Shown: positions 1 to 10,939 of the stretch, in pieces
How positions within the stretch are numbered: the first letter of the stretch is position 1
Layout of the letters: every line of letters begins with the position of its first letter
NCBI RefSeq assembly: GCF_025698545.1
Contig: NC_068571.1
Coordinates: 51,245,733-51,309,732, forward strand
Length of the DNA: 64,000 nt
Source: Gossypium raimondii
Taxonomy: Eukaryota; Streptophyta; Magnoliopsida; Malvales; Malvaceae
Direction: 5' to 3'
Notes under the pieces: model-generated
What the model saw: the letters and a program-made list of their open reading frames with translations, nothing else
Databases searched by the model: none
What the model was told of the DNA's origin: nothing
Program-made: the position numbers and the translations under genes

Positions 1-1716
1 AAAATTTTACTTTTATTCAATTTAGTCCCTGAACCTAAAACATGCAAATTAGACATTTTAATAAAAACTCATGCTAGTTGAATATTTATATGTTTTCCTC
101 CTCCTCTCCATTCCACATCCTTTAATTTATATAACATGCTTATAAGTATCATAATCTATGATTTCACTATTTACTTATAAATTTATTCAAAGTCGTCCAT
201 TCGTGTCATAGTCATTAAATTATTTTTATCTTAAGCTACAGAACTCAAAATTAGGATCCACTAATTTTATCTGAAACTATACTCACATATCTTTTTACCG
301 TAAAATTTTCAGAATATTTGGTTTAACCAATATGTACAGTTTATTCTTTAAAGTCATCGCTATTCTGCTGTCTGACAGTTTCGACCCGGATGATGTTCCC
401 GTTTGTTTCTCTTGAAAATAGACTCATTCAGGATTTTAAACTTATAAATTTAAGCCCCTAATTATTTTTCTTCAATTTTTGATGATTTTCCAAAGTCAGA
501 ATAAGGGAACCCGAATTCATTCTGATCTTGTCTCATAAAATTTATTATATCTCATTATTTACAATTTCATTGCTTACACCGTTTCTTCTACGAGAAACTA
601 GACTCAATAAGATTTAATTTCATATTTTTTTTATCCTCTAATACGATTTCCACAATTTATGGTGATTTTTCAAAGTTACTCTACTGCTGTTGTCCAAAAC
701 TGTTTTAGTGCAAAATATTGATAATCAAATTTATAACTCCCTCCTTTTCTTTCTCTACAATATTTCCCATCTCTTCTTCTTATTTCCCTTCACTAACATA
801 TCAAGAACATAGAACCTTATATAATAAAACCCTACATTAACATCAATTTCATACTTTTTCAATAATATCAAACTCAAAAATATATTGAAATCTTGATGTT
901 CTTACATTGCCCTATTGATTTCAATCTTTAACTTGATTTTATCTCTCCTCCATCTTCTATTTATTGAATCTAACTTGATGTTCTAGCTCCCCATAGTCTC
1001 CTTATCAATCTTATCTCTTGGTGGCTATGAAAATTCTTTTGATTCCTAAGTGAAAATGGTAGATTTTTGGTGAAAGGACCAAATTGTAAAGAAAAGAAAG
1101 TTTTTTTCTTTCTTTTCTCCCCATACGTTGGAATGCATGGAAGGTTGATGATGATCCCTCATCTTCCTTTTCTTATATATATGCTAAATAAAATAATAAT
1201 AAAATAATAAAATATCATTTAAAAATCAAATTAAAATTTTAATAAACTAATATTTATTTATTTAATCTAAAATATCTCCAACATCATCATTATCTTCTAG
1301 ATTTCTCTTTCTTCTAATTAACCATTTTTCCCTTCATGATCTTTTAAAACTCCATCCTTGAGTCGTTATTTAATTTGGTAAAATTATGATTTAGTCCCTC
1401 ATAATTCTTCACTTATTCAATTTGGTCCTAATCCATCAATTTTCCTTAGTTTCTAGATCATTCCACCCTTAAAATATTTACACTATTGATCCTTCAAAAT
1501 TTTCATATTTACACTTTAACCCCTCAAATTAAAAGTATTTATTCCTAGGCAACAAAACTTTTCTCACTTTTGCAAATTAGTCCTTTCTTGCATTAATATG
1601 TCATAATATGCTTCCCAATGTTGCCATAACTCAAGATTTCCCTTTTTGTCACTTTATTTCCTTATTTTACTATATCGAGGATACTATCTTACTATAGTAA
1701 TTTTCGGGGTATTACA
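1..1716 (-). mobile_element. LTR of a Ty3/gypsy-like retrotransposon, cut by window edge
   Basis: Read on the minus strand, the segment begins at 1716 with TGTAATACCCCG, a form typical of long plant gypsy LTRs (Tekay/Del style). It continues as AT-rich non-coding sequence with the stock phrases of such LTRs (for example rc of 'aatttagtccct'). No gag or pol reading frame is visible, so this is an LTR only. The other end lies outside the window. The superfamily is inferred from style, not from protein homology. Confidence 0.45.
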
Positions 1717-3360
1717 AGTCACTTGTCGAACTCACACTGAGCTCGTGTAGCTCACTCCCTTTAGTGTTTTCTCCTTTCAGGTATATTTACGTGTTCTGAA
1801 GTTGGACTCGGTTTGCGGAGGTCTCGGAAGCATCACGTTGTTTTTAAAACTGGTTAATAAAGTATTTTCTGTAAATCTGATTTTATGTAAACGTTTTTGG
1901 ACTGTAAGTTCTGTTATTAATACTGTAAGGTGTTTCGGGTTGTTAAACTAAAATTTCCCACAATCACTTCGGTGATCAATGTCACTTCCAAAATTTGGTC
2001 TAAACTTCTAGGCTGGGTTTTTGGATGGTACATATACATTATTTATGTGAATGTATGTTACTAGTAAAACCATATCCTATACATGTTCATATATAAAATT
2101 TGAAAATGAATGAGATTTATTAATTTTGTATTTTAAAGTTTATTTATTAAATAAACTAAGTTACTATGAGTTGCTCCGGCAACAAATGTGATATCCTATA
2201 TTTGGATCGATAATCAGGTCGAGTATGGAGTGTCACATAAACTGGTAAAACTATAGATTTTTAGGTCGACAATGATTAAAAATGTTACCCAATTGGACTA
2301 ACTTCTCAATTATTATAAATTAAAGTAGAAAGGCCAACTTCCCAAATTTCACAAAGTAAAAAGATGAAATTCATAAATAAACCCGAAAAAAACTATTTGT
2401 TTAAAAGATCACCTACCATAAAACAAAAGATTTGATTATGAATATATGGCTTCTAAGGTTTGAAAATGATTGATTCCCATAGTTATGATGTGATAAAGTT
2501 ATTATGATAAGTTAGTCCAATTCCGAGCCAAATTCAAGTCAATGAAACGGATAGCCTTATTGAAATAGATGATTCCATTCAACAAAGATGATAATTAAAA
2601 AGAAAATAGATGAGTATTTTTTTTATTTAATTTTAAATTGTTTTGGGGGGAATCATGCCAAACTTTGATTCATTATACAAAATGGTCCATATAGAGAATC
2701 TCAAATGCTTCGTCTTTGACGTTGACCATTTCAACAATGTTCTTTCATTTATTTTCCAACTTATGTTACATTTTCTATAATTTAAGTCTTTGATTTGGTT
2801 TTATTCTTTTAAATTCCTTAAGCCCACTGTCTGTTTGAATGTCAATTTTTTTTGTCTAATTCTAAATTTCATATAATATTATTTTGTCAAATTTACCCAT
2901 TTTATTATTTTATTGAAATTTAGTATGAAAATTGAAAAGTTATTTCAATTAGGTACTACTATTAAACTTTATCGTTAAATTGTTCTTGAAAATCAAAGGT
3001 TTGAATGAATGAAAATTAATAAAGCAACAATTTATATATAACAAATAAGCAAAGATTAGTTGTTTTTTTTTTTTTTGGTGAAAAATAAAACAATTACATC
3101 AAAATCAAATCAATTGTTTAAAAGCACCTCATTAGGTGGCACATCGAAAATTTGTAAGCTTGACATCCAATCTAGGCAGAGCTTAGCCAAACCTTCTGCA
3201 AATTGCAGATTCCTCTCTCTGGGCACATATCTGACCCTCCACTATCCTTCATAACGCATAATCCTTTGAGCTCGTCTAAGTACTGTGATGCTTGAAACTT
3301 CCAACCCCTTATCTGTCAAGGCCTTAGCCACCTCTAAATTTACTAACAATGGGATTAACT
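1717..3360. other. Gene-free AT-rich stretch, probably old repeat DNA
   Basis: No supportable gene. The first 300 bases (GAGCTCGTGTAGCTC and following, rich in GG/CC compared with the surroundings) look like an internal piece of another LTR on the plus strand. The rest is AT-rich and carries a poly-T run at 3061-3076. The short frame opening beside that run begins with a low-complexity Phe tract and is not a credible protein. Confidence 0.4.
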
Positions 3361-3439
3361 TCTCAATTTTTGTAATGTATGATGACTAAATTTTCAGAAG
3401 TTAAAGTACAATGACTAACTTATCAATTTTCATAAAGTA

Positions 3440-4010
3440 TAGGGATGAATGTGGAGTATGCCTCGCATTTCAGTCAAATTAAGACACAATCAGATAGTGA
3501 CATCGCAATGAGGAGGAGCTCTTCGTCCCGATGAGTTGTCGACGTCATGACAAGAAGAAGACCGTCGTCCCGACGACGCAACGCCACCTCGTCCAAACAA
3601 TGCAAATTCCACGTCACGGCGTGGCGACGTGTTAAACAATTTTCTTGATTTTTTTCTCCTAGTTAAACTCTGATTATTTGTTTCAGTCAAACTCCGATTA
3701 GTGTAGATTATTTTAATATTATTTGAACCTACGAAATTAGCCTCTTTTTACAACCTTAAAAAGAACAACCCAGTACACGTTTAGGTATTAGTTTTTTCAA
3801 GCTTTCAGAAAATCTTGTGTTTACGTTTTGAAGGTTCTTATTTTTTGGGTGTTGAGATTTAGTTTTATCTCCATCTTTGTACTCTTCATTTTTGTTGTTA
3901 TAGTGAATTTATCTTTCCCCGTGGTTTTTTATCCTCTTCGAAAGGGTTTTTCCAAGTAAAATATTTGTGTTCGATCTTTTCAATTACTTTGTTATTTTAT
4001 TTGTTCGTTG
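3440..4010 (+). mobile_element. Copia-like LTR fragment
   Basis: A CG-containing block (3490-3620, several CGACG/GTCG motifs) is followed by a T-rich transcript-like stretch. This ends in 'ccgtggttttttatcctctt' and 'aaagggtttttcca' (3920-3955), an arrangement common at the R/U5 end of plant Ty1/copia LTRs. The open frame on the minus strand through the CG block has no recognisable domain. Limits are approximate and the assignment rests on style. Confidence 0.35.
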
Positions 4011-4330
4011 CTTAATCGGGTTTATTTGCAACAATGATATTTATAATTTAAATATATTTTTTTGTATTCTTTATTTCATTTGTTTCAGAATAGAGGTGTT
4101 CATGTGCCTAATTAGATCATTGTATGTTATTAACATAATTTATTATTGCCCAAGCCTGGCCTAGGCCAAAATATGGCCTCCAATTTTATCTAAATTTATT
4201 CAATTTGTAAATAGCTAATCCAATATAATTTTAAGCTCTATCACATTTTAAAAACAATTAATTTAATATTTATAAGTTTTATTTTATTAAAATTTTAAAC
4301 ATAGGCAACATAACATGTTTTATAATATTT

Positions 4331-4464
4331 AATTTATAATATTATAGATTATTATAGATTTTATTTTTATGTTATATAATATTATAAAGGGCAAGGCAAT
4401 TTATAATATTATAGATTATTATAGATTTTATTTTTATGTTATATAATATTATAAAGGGCAAGGC
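4331..4464. repeat. Perfect 67-bp tandem duplication
   Basis: Bases 4331-4397 and 4398-4464 are identical by eye. Each unit starts AATTTATAATATTATAG and ends AAAGGGCAAGGC. The two copies show no difference, so the duplication is recent compared with the decayed surroundings. It lies inside a longer AT-rich segment flanked by GGCC-rich motifs (4148-4170 and 4450-4472), which may be a worn non-autonomous DNA element. Confidence 0.95.
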
Positions 4465-4599
4465 CGGGCCATGTTTGGAGTTTTAAATGTTGAAGCCTAA
4501 ATTTGATTCATAATTTAAATGAGTCTAAATTTTTATTTAAATATTAATTTTAGACCTATTATTTTTGTCCAAAATTTCTCAAATATTAAATCTAACTTT

Positions 4600-5110
4600 A
4601 AATTTGAAAGAATAACCCGAAATTTTAAGTGTGAAAACAAAATAGCACGAACTGCTTCGAGTGTAGACTTGAAAAATTCAAATCAAAACACATAACTAGA
4701 AATAGTTTTCTTTGTTTAAGTGTAAAAGTGAAAAATCTCTTCTCAAATAGATACCGGTAGAATTGTTATTCTAACCAATTGATTCAATAGTTGAGAATAA
4801 ATTATCTCTATTTCTAGGCAAAGTAATAATATCTTAAAGTTGTGTCAATAGCTTTACTGATACCATTTATTTATAGAGAGAGAAAGTAGAACTCTTGTTA
4901 AATTGTAAAAGTTTATTTCAACTTAAAAAATGAACTCCTAGCCTATGTAGGAGTATAGGGGCAGCAACCCTAGTTAATAATACTAGGGTTTGTCACCCCG
5001 TCATTAACATGGGGCTTCTGGGCCTCTCCCATATCGGATTCAATTACAAATATTTTTTTATTTCCCAAAATAAACATCTCAATATATATCCAATTAAATA
5101 ATTTTTTCAA
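4600..5110 (-). mobile_element. LTR fragment, same family as 44990-45560
   Basis: On the minus strand there is a TATA box (CTCTATAAATA, about 4871-4881). It is followed by a leader containing GTTATTCTACC(G/A)G and GATAATTTATT, motifs also present in the same order at 45350-45420 on the plus strand. Upstream, both copies carry an 'acaacccta' block followed by a 'gctgccc' block. This supports one shared LTR family. No coding sequence is attached to either. Confidence 0.5.
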
Positions 5111-6133
5111 CCCAATTTTACATATAAATATTTCCTTCTTCAAAGCAAGACACAGGAAAATCTACATAGCTACACTTTGTAAAAGCACCCTCTAAACTTA
5201 AACAAACCACTACCTTTATGGCTCTACAATCATCTATTGTGTGAATCTGGTTTTTCACACCATCTACGGCGTGAGCCATCGTGGTCGTCGTCCTTTCTAA
5301 TTTACTAATGTTATAATAAATATGATATATTCAACAACATAGATTAAAAATATGTATACACAAATGATTACGATCCTTTATTTTATAAGAATCTACATAA
5401 TATTTGTGAAGTGTTCTAAGGAAGCGTAGCAAATACGTAGAACGAATTGTACTCGGAATCAACCTAAAAGAGAAAAGAATATATATGTTAAAAAAACTTA
5501 AGTTAATTTATTAATTTTTCATGCCACCAAGAAAAGCAACTGTTCTGTTTAATGAAAGGCCAAAAAACCTTAAATTTAATGTTTTAATTTCTGAAAAGGC
5601 CTAAAAGGCAATTCTCCCATTTAGTCAGACCCCTTTGGCTACTTGTCTATGTGTTAGATTTTTAATCTATGCTATTTTTATGTATATATGAGTTTGAGTC
5701 TAAATTATTTAGAATCCTCAATTATGATGATATTAATTTAATTCTACTTTGTAGTTGTTGGAACATTTATTTATAATAATGTTATTGTTGTAGAGTCTTT
5801 AAAAAATCGAGCTGGACGATTAGCGATGAAGTGTCAGTGGCATGTTGCACCCCAAACAGAGTGTCGACAGGAGGAGAATGAATCTTATTTTATTAATAAT
5901 ACATAGACACAACGATCAAAAGCGAATTCATTTTACATGTAATTACGATCAAAAGTAAATTTATTTTACATGTAGTTAAGACCTTAGTATTATTTATTGA
6001 CGCATATACATCATCAGGTACTCATTAATATGTCTTTCTTTTTCTTTTTCTTTTTTTAATTTAAGGATTCATACTTAATTTCCATACCATACAATAGTTA
6101 TTGTCAATATTCCCTTTCCGAAACAGAACTTGA
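5111..6133. other. Intergenic, no gene seen
   Basis: AT-rich sequence without a supportable reading frame or recognisable element. The last 100 or so bases probably form the 3' untranslated end of the MLP-like gene on the minus strand. Confidence 0.4.
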
Positions 6134-7073
6134 TTAGGCATCAAGAAGATAAGCATCGATATTCTTGGTCAAGCACATCATGTAGCTGATGTACTTGTCT
6201 GGATCAGGGATGTTCTCGTTTTGCTTTTCGAATTCCATAGTCCATTTCACCAAGCTCCCCTCACCCATGGGCGTGATGTTAAAGATGCTCCTCCAACTCT
6301 TATAATAGTTCAAGATTTGACCCTCCACCATTTTGAAAACCATTGTCTTGTTTTCGTCGTCAACGTTCTCAAGTATCTCTTTAACCATTTCAGACTTACC
6401 TACAACACGCATTAATTAGCCATACAAGAAGTATATATCATATGCTTCACATTGTGTGGAAAGCGCGCAAAAGTATTTTAGAATATTTTAGAGTCTATGT
6501 ATTAGGAGTCAAATTTTATTTAGTTTTTTTATTAAAAAAAAGGACAAATCAATCTTTTTACTTTAGATTAAAGAACAAATTGGTTCTTCCGTTAAATATT
6601 TCATCAATTTTGACTATTAAAAATTAATTCTTGTACATTAGTATAAAGTACTTATGGCATGTCATGTGTCATTGTCTAATTATTCTATTAACTACGTCAG
6701 TTTTTAGCGGTAAAAATGGATGAAAAATTCAACAGAAATAATTTATTTGCTCTTTGATCTAACGTACTAGTTTACCCCTTTTTTTTGTTAGTAGAATGGA
6801 CAAAATATAATCGGATTCCTAATACACGAGGAAAACATATTTATATACGTGATTGTGTGAGCTATATATTTGATGGTATTTACCTTCGGAAACATAAGAC
6901 CAAAGCCTGACGCAGCCGACAGTATTCCAATCACCTTGAAGAAGTTTGCCATCTATCATTAATCCGTTGGACATCTTTGGTATCAAATGGGATTTGATCC
7001 TGAATGTATTGTAGAACTTCTCAGCTGGTGTCTTGATCACTATTTGGCAATCCATCTTCTTAAGTTGAGCCAT
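6134..7073 (-). CDS. MLP: MLP-like protein (major latex protein / Bet v 1 superfamily)
   Basis: Two exons, 7073-6884 and 6399-6134, joined by a GT-AG intron, give 456 nt and 151 residues, the usual MLP size. The start MAQLKKMDCQ is the first ATG after a TATA box at about 7150. The MLP-type glycine loop LQGDWNTVG lies at residues 45-53 and is followed by VRLWSYV; the C-terminal helix region (YISYMMCLTKNIDAYLLDA) is intact. The single intron falls after the codon for Glu63, splitting a Gly codon, the standard place in this family. Family proteins are small cytosolic hydrophobic-ligand binders linked to development and stress; the ligand here is unknown. The intron carries a MITE-like insertion. 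No truncation is seen. Which MLP paralogue this is cannot be told from sequence alone. Confidence 0.92.
6526..6790. mobile_element. MITE-like element in the MLP intron
   Basis: About 265 bp with inverted-repeat ends: 'tagattaaagaacaaatt' near 6563 against 'tttgctctttgatctaacg' near 6747. A second copy of the same family sits at 31660-31913, sharing both ends and the GTCA-type centre. There is no coding capacity. Boundaries are approximate, and because no clear target-site duplication was found the transposon superfamily is left open. Confidence 0.6.
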
Positions 7074-7148
7074 AGTTTCACTTCGTAGGAGACTAAGAAT
7101 ATAATTGAGAGGACTTGAATGCAGAATCGTTATGTCTGGTCGAGTGTC

Positions 7149-7157
7149 TTATATAGA
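7149..7157 (-). promoter_or_regulatory. TATA box of the MLP-like gene
   Basis: The minus strand reads CTATATAAG, about 80 bases upstream of the MLP start codon. This predicts a start of transcription near 7120 and a short leader of roughly 45-50 bases. Spacing and sequence fit a plant core promoter. Confidence 0.55.
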
Positions 7158-7235
7158 AAGATGATGGAACCCTTCGAGTCCCTAATGAGAACAGAAATAT
7201 GTTTGCATTTAAATTATCAAATATTAGACAAAAAC

Positions 7236-7443
7236 CGGTTAGTGGTGGGGGACTGGGGATCGATCAAGTGTATTGATTCGATGAAAATTATGGACCAATG
7301 TCCACAGCTTTTTCACCAATGCTAATGGATTGGAATCTCTAATTGGTCTACCAAGTTGATTAATAAAACAGAATAGAACTTCTAATTAAAAGGGAAATTG
7401 AGTGGGATAGCTTTCCATATATTATTACAACTTTGGTCGATCG
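7236..7443 (+). repeat. Upstream segment of MLP gene, inverted copy at 10352-10549
   Basis: This stretch, directly upstream of the MLP promoter, matches the reverse complement of 10352-10549 over about 200 bases. Shared blocks include GATCGATCCCCA, CCATTAGCATTGG, GTTTTATTAATCAA and CTTTTTAATTAGAAGTT. The match stops near 7236, before the TATA box and coding region. It is therefore the distal promoter of an MLP-type gene that was copied, not a known transposon as far as I can see. Confidence 0.75.
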
Positions 7444-7593
7444 AGAATATTTTCAACAACGCTTTATGTATTTTAATTCTCTATCCTCCCATATTTTCAA
7501 TTATGTCAGTGTAGAAGTTTTCAATATAATTATATTTTTCATACAGGTAAGTTTTTAAATAAATCTAATATCATTATCATATCGATCAATAAG

Positions 7594-10060
7594 CTATGGC
7601 CAGCTAAAAGGTATCCAGGACTCCGCTGCTATGATCACCATATTTTCCACCAGATGTAGATGATGGCGATTTAGTTGACAAAGTATAGTCATCCCCTGTT
7701 GGAGGTGTTGTATATCAGATCGTAACGGTTCCAACCTCCGGTTAGTGTTAACATGATTGTGAAAATTTGCTTTCCACTGCTTATTAGGAGTCTTGCAACA
7801 CCAACACATGATACTGAGATTATGAAAGCGAAATAAGATAGAACGTACCAATAACAGTCGACAATGTAGTTTTGAGTCTCCTCTAATCGTCCTCCATATG
7901 ATGATTTGATTGCCTTTGGCATCCATGGCTAGGGCTGCACCACCAGTTAGGCCCGTACTATGATTGGAATGCCTCCTCAATACCAGATGCCTGACATCGT
8001 AGTGAGGAGACAGTGCAGCGGTCATGTTGGACGGTAGATTCTTCCTGAAAAGCTCTCAAGATAGAAATGGCAAAATAGTTAGCCTGAAGAATACACTTCA
8101 CTGGAGAAGGTTTTGTGTGCGAAAAAACACATGCATTTCGACTTTTCCAGATAGTCCAAACGTTTGGAGCAATATAAGAAAGAAAATGCCTGATTCGTCG
8201 GGTCCTGGTGGAATATCGTATTCAATATTTGGTACAGCCATAGTTAGATACTAGCTTCTTCAATGGTGTCAAGTCTAAAATTCATGTACCTTCCAAACCA
8301 AATAGCCTTCGCGAAAGAACACTCTTTGAACAAACGGTTCACTGACTCAGATTCCCTTTGGCACATGGGGCAGATATCATTTTCAACAATGCCTTGATTT
8401 TTGAGTTCAACATACAAGGGCAAACAATTATTTAACAACTTCCAAACAAATATTAGTACTTAATATGGTAATCTCAATTGCCATAGCTTTCTCCAATTGC
8501 AGTGTTGGTTGGTAGGTAAGGAATGAGGGAATGGTCCGTAGCTAGTCATAAGCACTTTTAACAGAAAAATTACCGCTATGATTGTATTTCCAGACATATT
8601 TATCCTTACCTCCAACCATGGAAAAACCCCGTGAACACAACTCTTAGAGTGTATCCCACATTTGATTATTAGAGTCTATGTATCTGTGACAAGTAGTACT
8701 ATAGGGCAAATAATTGGGATTAGTTTTGGTGAACAAAAGAATTGGATAGAATAACAACATTTTCCCCTTCCCTTTTACAAATATCACGTCCGCATGGAAG
8801 GTTGTTCAAAAACCAAGAGTCAGATTGCCAGAGAGGCAAATCAAGAAAATGGTGATCGTGACAGTATTTCCCAAGTAAGATGCTTCAGGTAAAGTTCTCC
8901 TGATCTATTAGCATTCTCCAAGCTTTCTTGCAGAGAAGAGCTTCATTTAAGAGCTCGGTACCATGGACACCCAACCGACGTTGTTCAACAGGGGAGCATA
9001 ATTTTTTCCAAATTGACGTGTAATTTCCACTTGTTTAATGCAAGACATGACATATAGAGGAATAGATGACAACGCAAATTTTATAAGATTATATCTTCCC
9101 CATAGAGACAGTCACTTGGCTTCCCATCCTGCAAGCTTAGTCTGAAGTTTGTGGATCATATGACGAAAGGTACGGCAGATAGCAAATGTATTTTTTAATT
9201 TCGCCGAGAGATTCTAGACCTCTTTATGACTATTTATTTGATGAAAAAGACAAGAGGTATGGTTTCGTATATTTAGTGATTGTGAAATTAATTTCTTGGA
9301 TACTAAAAAATAAATAAGATAGCCAAATATGAAATTGTCATGATAAGAAAAGATAAAGTGACACCGTAGTTTGTCAACTGTAGAAAGAATATTCTTTATG
9401 ACATTGTTTTGCGAAAGAATGGATAATTGAACATGGTGAGAATGTTAGTGTTGTGAATTTTCAAGACACAAATAAAAATAAAGTTTCATCATGTGATATG
9501 GACAATTAACATAGTTATGTTGAAAATTTGAAAATTTAGGGATGAGATACAAGCCTATAATATTTGATGGTCTAAAGAGATAACAGTACTGTGTAAGAAT
9601 ATGTAGTAGCATTAAAGAACAAGTATTCGTCATTTGCAAATAGGAGATGGAAGACGGGAGGGCATGTCCTTGCGATGCAAATACCCCGTATCACTTGCTC
9701 AGATTCAGCTTTTAAGAGCAATAATGAAAGTATATTTTGACAAAAGGGATCTCCCTAACGTAGGCCTCTACTAGGGACAAAAGGCTCCGTACGACTACCA
9801 TTAATGAGGACTTGATATGTTAACTGAACTAATGCATTGGTGGACAAGCTGCTTCCAATGCTTGTTAAATCCCATGATTTCCGTTACACAAAGCAAGAAA
9901 TCCCAACTTATGCGACTACACGTCTATTTTGAATACCCTTCCCTGTCTTCTTTCACTAGATGGTATAGATTAGTTCACTCCCGAGCAGCACGTTATCCAT
10001 GATGCCTCCACCATGAATGAGTGCATTCTGAAAAGGGGTAATTAACTGCTTCATGAAAGG
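7594..10060 (-). mobile_element. Decayed LINE (non-LTR retrotransposon) remnant
   Basis: On the minus strand the order of domains fits the 3' two-thirds of a plant L1-type LINE. Reverse transcriptase comes first: LITPFQNALIHGGGIMDN at about 10045-9985, VLINGSRTEPFVPSRGLR*GDPF at about 9810-9740, and LLFANDEYLF at about 9645-9615. A zinc-finger region (ICPMCQRESESVNRLF, 8375-8325) follows, then a worn RNase H-like end with MDAKGNQIIIWRTIRGDSK near 7925-7865. The conserved GLRQGDP motif has an in-frame stop in place of Gln and the catalytic FADD reads FAND. Frames are broken throughout, so the element is dead. The 5' ORF is not seen. Confidence 0.8.
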
Positions 10061-10351
10061 CTTTAATTAATTAACTAACATCATACACTACCTCTTACAT
10101 ATCACGTTGCAATGACTAATCTGTTAAAAATTTATGATGAATTCAATTGTTAAATTTATTAGTACATATAAAATTTTGAATTGATCCAATATCTTTATCA
10201 TATAGATCTAAAATATAATTTATATTAATATATATTTATTAGTTAAAAGTATTTTATATAATAGAAATAATTAAAAAATTTAAATTTACTCCCAACTTTA
10301 AATAAATAAAACATGAAATGTGGCAATTAAATTAATAGTAGAAAAAATTGT

Positions 10352-10549
10352 TTGATCCACCAAAGTTTTAATAATATTTGGAAACTCAATTTCCTTTTTA
10401 ATTAGAAGTTGTAATCTGTTTTATTAATCAAACCACTTAGAGAACCCAATCCATTAGCATTGGCCAAAGAGCTGAGGACATTGCTCATCCAATCAACACC
10501 GTTGATCGATCCCCAACACTCTCCACCAAAGATTGAAAGTAGAAATGAA
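10352..10549 (-). repeat. Inverted copy of the MLP upstream segment
   Basis: Reverse-complement partner of 7236-7443. In its own orientation the copied promoter would point rightward, toward 10.6 kb, but no MLP coding exon follows. The downstream sequence becomes unrelated after CTCTCCACCAAAG at about 10550. This is what would remain of a head-to-head MLP duplicate that lost its coding part, or of a partial promoter duplication. Confidence 0.75.
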
Positions 10550-10639
10550 GGCTGACGACAGAAACCAAAGGTTTATGCTTTAGGTTTTTAAGTTTTAATA
10601 TTTATAAGTTGAGTATCACCATTAGTCAAATTACGGGTA

Positions 10640-10890
10640 ATTTTCGTTTCCATCACTTAATTAAAAAATTATAATTTGATCACTCATTTTCTCACTTAAT
10701 TTTTTTTAATTTTAATTTTTCCAATTTTTAAAAATTTAATTTTATCATCTTATATACACTTAGGAGCAAATTAAAGTATAAAAATTGAGTATTAAAATTA
10801 TTATACCAACTAAAAAATGGGTGACTATCAAAATAATTTCAAAAATTTAATGATCAAATTATAACTCTTTTAATTAATTGACCAAAATAA
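10640..10890. mobile_element. MITE-like inverted-repeat element
   Basis: About 250 bp whose ends are inverted relative to each other: 'aattaaaaaattataatttgatcact' style sequence at 10660-10685 against 'atgatcaaattataactcttttaatt' style sequence at 10850-10876. Non-coding and AT-rich. It lies immediately outside the outer edge of the left ELF3 arm. Boundaries are approximate. Confidence 0.5.
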
Positions 10891-10939
10891 AAGCTTGCTC
10901 TTAATTTAATATAATTTAATAACTAATGGTGAAATTTAC

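Noticed and set aside
3060-3254. Frame starting MFFFF beside a poly-T run
   Set aside because: Start comes from a homopolymer; low complexity and no family.
6221-6415. Plus-strand frame opposite MLP exon 2
   Set aside because: Shadow of the real exon on the other strand.
7119-7325. 68-codon plus-strand frame in the MLP promoter
   Set aside because: Covers the TATA box and leader of the minus-strand gene; no domain.
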